Assembly: GCA_002397345.1 (NCBI GenBank)
Contig: DHAH01000100.1
Span: 7,383-15,418, forward strand
From: Clostridiales bacterium UBA4959
GTDB taxonomy: Bacteria; Bacillota; Clostridia; Oscillospirales; CAG-272
Reading direction: 5' to 3'
DNA length: 8,036 nt
Made by a program: the position numbers and the translations under genes. Positions 5,437 through 8,036 of the stretch are shown here, in pieces (the stretch's first letter is position 1; every line of letters starts with the position of its first letter). The notes under the pieces were generated by a model, which worked only from the letters and a program-made list of their open reading frames with translations, did not search any database and was not told the origin of the DNA.

Positions 5437-6612
5437 TCAATACTCGAACAGCTCCCCGTTATGGCTGATCGTGACCCTGTTCTCGCCCTCGGAGGGCTCG
5501 ACGCGGCCGACGATTTTTGCGCCGACACCGTATTTCGCGGCGGCGGCGATAAGCTCCGGCGCATATTCGGGCGCGCAGTACATCTCCAGCCGGTGCCCCA
5601 TGTTGAATACCGAGTACATTTCGCGTGAACCGATAGCGCCGTTCTCTGCGATTGCGCGGAACAGCGGCGGTGTGTCGAACAGATTATCTTTTATATAATG
5701 CAGACCCCGCCCGAACCCTCTGCATTTTAGCTGCCCGCCGCCGGTGCAGTGAATGATGCCGTGGATACGCGAGCGCCCCGCCGCGAGGATATCGCGCACG
5801 ATGGGCGCGTATGTGCGCGTCGGTGAAAGCAGCGCGTCGCCGGCGGCCATAGCCGGCAGACCCGCGTCGGCGGGCAGGAGATCGGTAATGCGGTATGCGC
5901 CGCTGTATGCCTTGGCGCTGTCGATGGTGGGCGAGAACGATTCCGGATATTTTTCGGCGTAATCATGGTTCAACAGCAGATGGCGCGCGGCGGTCAAGCC
6001 GTTTGAGCCGATGCCGGAGTTGTATTTACTTTCATAGGTCGCCTTCCCAAACGAAGCGAAGCCCACAATAACATCGCCGGGCGCGATATTGTCGCAGTCG
6101 ATGACATCCGCGCGCTTCATGCGCATAAAAAACGTGGAATCGACAATCAAAGTGCTCACCAGATCGCCCACATCGGCGGTTTCGCCGCCCGACATGGCGA
6201 TATTGACACCCAATTCGCGCATTTTCGATATGAATCCGACGTACCCTTCGATAACGGCTTTAATGGCGTTGCCGTCGACACGGTGCGCGTTGCGCCCAAT
6301 TGTGTTCGACATCACAAACCCGTTTGTCGCGCCCACGCAGAGCAGGTCGTCAAGGTTCATGACCACGGAATCCTGCGCGAGGTCGTAATACGCCGAAAAA
6401 TCGCCCGTTTCGCGGTGCTTGATATAAGCAAGCGACGATTTTGTACCCGCTCCGTCGGCGTGCAGGGCGGCGCACCATGCCTCGTCACCCGCGGGATCGT
6501 CGATCAGTTTGCAGAACGCGCCTGCGAACACACCGCGGTCGATTTTTTCAATAGCGCGTTTAACGTCGGTTTTCTCCGATGACGCTCCCAGCGACAGATA
6601 TGCGTCGGACAT
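5437..6612 (-). CDS. purM: Phosphoribosylformylglycinamidine cyclo-ligase (AIR synthetase), long form
   Basis: PurM closes the imidazole ring of FGAM with ATP, giving AIR, in de novo purine synthesis in the cytoplasm. The 391-residue protein shows HADGAGTKSSLAY (51-63), MNLDDLLCVGA (85-95), SGGETADVGDLV (141-152), PGDVIVG (178-184), GSNGLTAAR (202-210) and a late VFNMGHRLEMY segment. These cover both halves of the PurM/ThiL-like fold. It is longer than the roughly 340-350 residues of the usual Firmicute or E. coli PurM. From memory it resembles the roughly 390-residue Bacteroidetes form in its HADGAGTKSSLAY and SPTRTYAP blocks and its GTFEY-like C-terminus (here GELFEY). No other purine gene is adjacent. 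A weak Shine-Dalgarno-like GGGGG lies 10 nt before the ATG. Confidence 0.93.
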   Translation of the reverse strand: MSDAYLSLGASSEKTDVKRAIEKIDRGVFAGAFCKLIDDPAGDEAWCAALHADGAGTKSSLAYIKHRETGDFSAYYDLAQDSVVMNLDDLLCVGATNGFVMSNTIGRNAHRVDGNAIKAVIEGYVGFISKMRELGVNIAMSGGETADVGDLVSTLIVDSTFFMRMKRADVIDCDNIAPGDVIVGFASFGKATYESKYNSGIGSNGLTAARHLLLNHDYAEKYPESFSPTIDSAKAYSGAYRITDLLPADAGLPAMAAGDALLSPTRTYAPIVRDILAAGRSRIHGIIHCTGGGQLKCRGFGRGLHYIKDNLFDTPPLFRAIAENGAIGSREMYSVFNMGHRLEMYCAPEYAPELIAAAAKYGVGAKIVGRVEPSEGENRVTISHNGELFEY

Positions 6613-6666
6613 ATATAAATAACCCCCGGATAATTGTAATCTATAATAACATTAACGAAAAATTAA

Positions 6667-6738
6667 GAAAACGCGCAAGCGTTTTCGCGGACGCCGACCG
6701 TATAAGATAAAAGCTGCGGTAAATACATCCGTCGGCGT
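6667..6738 (-). promoter_or_regulatory. purM leader with inverted repeats and a terminator-like hairpin
   Basis: Two structures lie between the purM promoter and its start codon. ACGCCGAC at 6691-6698 and GTCGGCGT at 6731-6738 are exact inverted complements, with a nested GTAT/ATAC. Downstream in the purM direction is GAAAACGC-TTGC-GCGTTTTC (6686-6667), an 8-bp stem followed by TTAATTTTT, resembling an intrinsic terminator. This could be an attenuator. However, the predicted start near 6733 lies inside the outer arm of the first repeat, so that pair may be a DNA operator rather than an RNA stem. No known riboswitch class (purine, ZTP, preQ1) was recognised. Confidence 0.45.
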
Positions 6739-6739
6739 T

Positions 6740-6768
6740 ATTATATCATGTTAAAATGTAAAAAACAA
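6740..6768 (-). promoter_or_regulatory. Probable purM promoter with extended -10
   Basis: On the minus strand TGATATAAT gives an extended -10 (TATAAT at 6745-6740). TTGTTT at 6768-6763 is a partial -35 at 17-nt spacing. Predicted transcription starts near 6733, giving a leader of about 120 nt. It would drive purM and probably the genes behind it. Confidence 0.65.
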
Positions 6769-6776
6769 TATTATTA

Positions 6777-6805
6777 TTGACAAAAAGGGTGTCAGAGCTT
6801 ATAAT
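6777..6805 (+). promoter_or_regulatory. Perfect-consensus sigma-A-type promoter for the lipoprotein-cysteine desulfurase pair
   Basis: TTGACA (6777-6782), 17 nt, then TATAAT (6800-6805), with a predicted start near 6812. Its -35 is 8 nt from the -35 of the divergent purM promoter, so the two probably compete or are co-regulated. The spacer contains TGTCAG, which with the TGACA of the -35 forms a 5-bp inverted repeat that a repressor could use. Confidence 0.8.
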
Positions 6806-6869
6806 TGAAGCAATTATTATCATTTTAAGACAGGAAAAATAAGTTTGAGCTACAAAAAAGAAAGGATGA

Positions 6870-6913
6870 CTGACACCGCGAATGACAAGCAATGTAAAGC
6901 TTGTGTGTGTCAG
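6870..6913 (+). other. Two-tier hairpin just upstream of the lipoprotein signal-peptide start
   Basis: CTGACAC (6870-6876) pairs with GTGTCAG (6907-6913), and inside it ACAAGC (6885-6890) pairs with GCTTGT (6899-6904) around an 8-nt loop. If translation starts at 6917 or 6929, this sits in the untranslated leader directly before the ATG and could control access to it. If translation starts at 6845, it is coding. The same GTGTCAG word also lies between the promoter boxes at 6790-6796. Confidence 0.45.
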
Positions 6914-6928
6914 CTCATGGCATTTAAG

Positions 6929-7471
6929 ATGCACAACGTCCGAAAACACTTCGCAGTCATATTGGCGTCGCTGCTTCTGCTCGCGGCGCTTTTCGGCTGT
7001 TCGCCGGCGGATTTAAATGAGTGGGTGCCCGCCGGAATGAAAAAAATATCAAATGACATGGTCGACTATAACCTGTATATCCCAAACGATTGGACGGAAG
7101 ACCAGTCGTCGGGGTTTATAACCGCGTATGTAAGCTCCGCCGACCGCACGTCGATCAATATTATCTCTTTCGATTTAAAAAATCCCAACCAAACGCTGGA
7201 TGAATTCTGGGCTGAACGCAAGGAGAGCTTCTCATCGTTTTTCACCGACATTACCTATGAAACCGAGGGTGAAGCTACGCTGATGGGCGGGGAAGCGGCA
7301 AAAAAATATATCTACACCGCCAAAGCCTCGGGCGACGACTATAAATTCATGCAGATTATAACCATCAAGAGCGGCGTTGTTTATATCTTCACCTATACGG
7401 CGACGGCCGGCAAATACGATATACACGTCGGGAATGCGCAGAAAATCATTGAAAACTTCAGTTTCAAATAA
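6929..7471 (+). CDS. PsbP/DcrB-like lipoprotein of unknown function
   Basis: From 6929 the product is 180 residues. It has a short basic n-region (MHNVRKH), a hydrophobic core and the lipobox LFGC ending at residue 24, so it should be lipid-anchored outside the membrane. The mature part has the look of PsbP/DcrB-like small lipoproteins: YNLYIPNDWTED early, alternating strand-like segments, GGEAAKKYIY in the middle, and a late YIFTYTA...IIENFSFK closing strand and helix. No catalytic residues are recognised. The start is uncertain. The frame opens at TTG 6845 (AGGA 9 nt upstream) and also has ATGs at 6866 and 6917. A start at 6845 would give an odd 52-residue signal region. The signal-peptide argument favours 6917 or 6929, although neither has a Shine-Dalgarno. 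Confidence 0.75.
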   Translation: MHNVRKHFAVILASLLLLAALFGCSPADLNEWVPAGMKKISNDMVDYNLYIPNDWTEDQSSGFITAYVSSADRTSINIISFDLKNPNQTLDEFWAERKESFSSFFTDITYETEGEATLMGGEAAKKYIYTAKASGDDYKFMQIITIKSGVVYIFTYTATAGKYDIHVGNAQKIIENFSFK

Positions 7472-8036
7472 TATTACAGAGTTCGGCGCATGTAGTTGTG
7501 CCGACCATGACGCTCCAATATCCGAAATTTATCTCGATAATGCCGCCACCACACCGACGCTGCCCGAAGCGGCGGCAGTGATGGCGGATATTTACGCGCG
7601 GTTATATGCAAACCCCTCGTCCGTACACGCGGCGGGGCTTGCGGCGCGCGCGGTCGTGGAGGATGCGCGGGTGCAGGTGTTGTCGCTGCTCGGTGTAAAA
7701 CGCACAGAGCAGTGCGCCCTGATTTTCTGCGGCAGCGGGACAGAGGCAAACAACACGGCGATTTTCGGCTGCGCAAAGGCTAAGCGCTGGCGGAGCACGC
7801 CCGCGATCATCACCACGGACAGCGAGCATCCCTCCATATCACAGCCGCTGGCGCGGCTTGGGGGTGAGGGTTTTGTCATTGTGCGTTTATCAACCAAAGA
7901 CGGCATGCTTGACATGCATGAGCTCGAAGAAACGCTGTCGGCGCATGAAAATGTGGTTCTCGCCACATTTATGCTCGTGAACAACGAAACCGGCGCGCTG
8001 TATGACGTCGCGCAGGCGTTTAAGCTGGTAAAACAC
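7434..8036 (+). CDS. Cysteine desulfurase (NifS/IscS family), N-terminal part, truncated by window edge
   Basis: The open frame runs to the last base without a stop. Class V PLP-dependent cysteine desulfurases take sulfur from cysteine for Fe-S clusters or tRNA thiolation. Visible blocks are IYLDNAATT (from 7527), NPSSVHAAG, FCGSGTEANN with the cofactor-contacting segment, TDSEHPS with the PLP-stacking His, and LVNNETG. The PLP lysine and catalytic cysteine lie outside the window. The only canonical in-frame start near the core is ATG 7434, inside the lipoprotein gene (38-nt overlap), with no Shine-Dalgarno. It adds a 31-residue extension before IYLDNAATT, where the family normally starts almost at once. 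A rare start (ATA 7518 or ATT 7527) is the alternative. NifS versus IscS cannot be told from this part. Confidence 0.88.
   Translation, partial: MRRKSLKTSVSNNITEFGACSCADHDAPISEIYLDNAATTPTLPEAAAVMADIYARLYANPSSVHAAGLAARAVVEDARVQVLSLLGVKRTEQCALIFCGSGTEANNTAIFGCAKAKRWRSTPAIITTDSEHPSISQPLARLGGEGFVIVRLSTKDGMLDMHELEETLSAHENVVLATFMLVNNETGALYDVAQAFKLVKH
7483..7504 (+). other. Hairpin at the lipoprotein-cysteine desulfurase junction
   Basis: TCGGCGCA and TGTGCCGA form an 8-bp stem with one G-T pair and a 6-nt loop, 12 nt after the lipoprotein stop. No T-run follows, so it is not a terminator. It lies just before the conserved core of the desulfurase and could affect initiation there, or it may be only coding sequence of the extension. 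Confidence 0.35.

Noticed and set aside
4916..5698. Plus-strand open frame of 260 codons opposite the sugar kinase and purM
   Set aside because: It is antisense to two strongly supported genes, rich in Arg and Gly as expected from their GC-rich codons, and shows no recognisable motif or ribosome binding site.
6613..6739. Known purine, ZTP or preQ1 riboswitch upstream of purM
   Set aside because: The conserved core sequences of these classes are not visible. Only generic inverted repeats and a terminator-like hairpin are present.
6845..6928. Separate small leader peptide containing CKACVC before the lipoprotein
   Set aside because: It is in frame with the lipoprotein with no stop between them, so it would be an N-terminal extension rather than a separate peptide. 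Starts there are weakly supported.
7474..7984. Minus-strand frames of 75-130 codons opposite the cysteine desulfurase
   Set aside because: The plus-strand frame carries the complete N-terminal desulfurase motif set. The minus-strand products are low-complexity, Arg/Pro/Ala-rich shadows.

Overview
The window looks like chromosomal DNA from an uncultured Gram-positive Firmicute, probably a clostridial lineage. The basis is an LtaS-type lipoteichoic acid synthase, a lipobox lipoprotein, an A-type RNase P RNA and sigma-A-like promoters with clear -35 and -10 boxes. It is mostly housekeeping DNA. I found no transposase, integrase, phage gene, CRISPR array, tRNA or recognisable defence system. The unusual material is intergenic.

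Layout. At the left edge is the 5' part of the RNase P RNA (minus strand, running off the window). It is divergent from ltaS (320-2221, plus). ltaS converges on a five-gene minus-strand block, in transcription order: purM (6612-5437, a long AIR synthetase resembling the Bacteroidetes form), a PfkB/ribokinase-family sugar kinase (5377-4427, GTG start), a small MNT-type nucleotidyltransferase (4381-4070), an alpha/beta hydrolase of the monoacylglycerol lipase type (4073-3066) and ruvX (2984-2571). The nucleotidyltransferase and hydrolase overlap by 4 nt (ATGA). The other gaps are 59, 45 and 81 nt. Divergent from purM is a plus-strand pair: a PsbP/DcrB-like lipoprotein (about 6929-7471) and the N-terminal part of a NifS/IscS cysteine desulfurase (7434 to beyond 8036).

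Regulation. The 6613-6928 region holds back-to-back promoters whose -35 boxes are 8 nt apart. The one facing the lipoprotein is a perfect TTGACA-17-TATAAT. The one facing purM has an extended TGATATAAT -10. Inverted repeats follow on both sides, including a terminator-like hairpin between the purM promoter and its start.

Most notable non-genic signal. Three copies of one dispersed repeat (about 70-100 bp) lie immediately 3' of ltaS, ruvX and the hydrolase, each in the same orientation relative to its gene. Each has a G-rich head (GTACGGGGGATACG type), a variable hairpin and a conserved tail (AAAGCT..GCAAARACTTTTA). Two copies start at the stop codon itself. The third supplies the last 20 codons of the hydrolase. 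Between the two facing copies, the 349-bp ltaS-ruvX gap contains three consecutive hairpins, one with about 27 paired positions. These repeats are the best candidates for something undescribed. No new protein system is evident.
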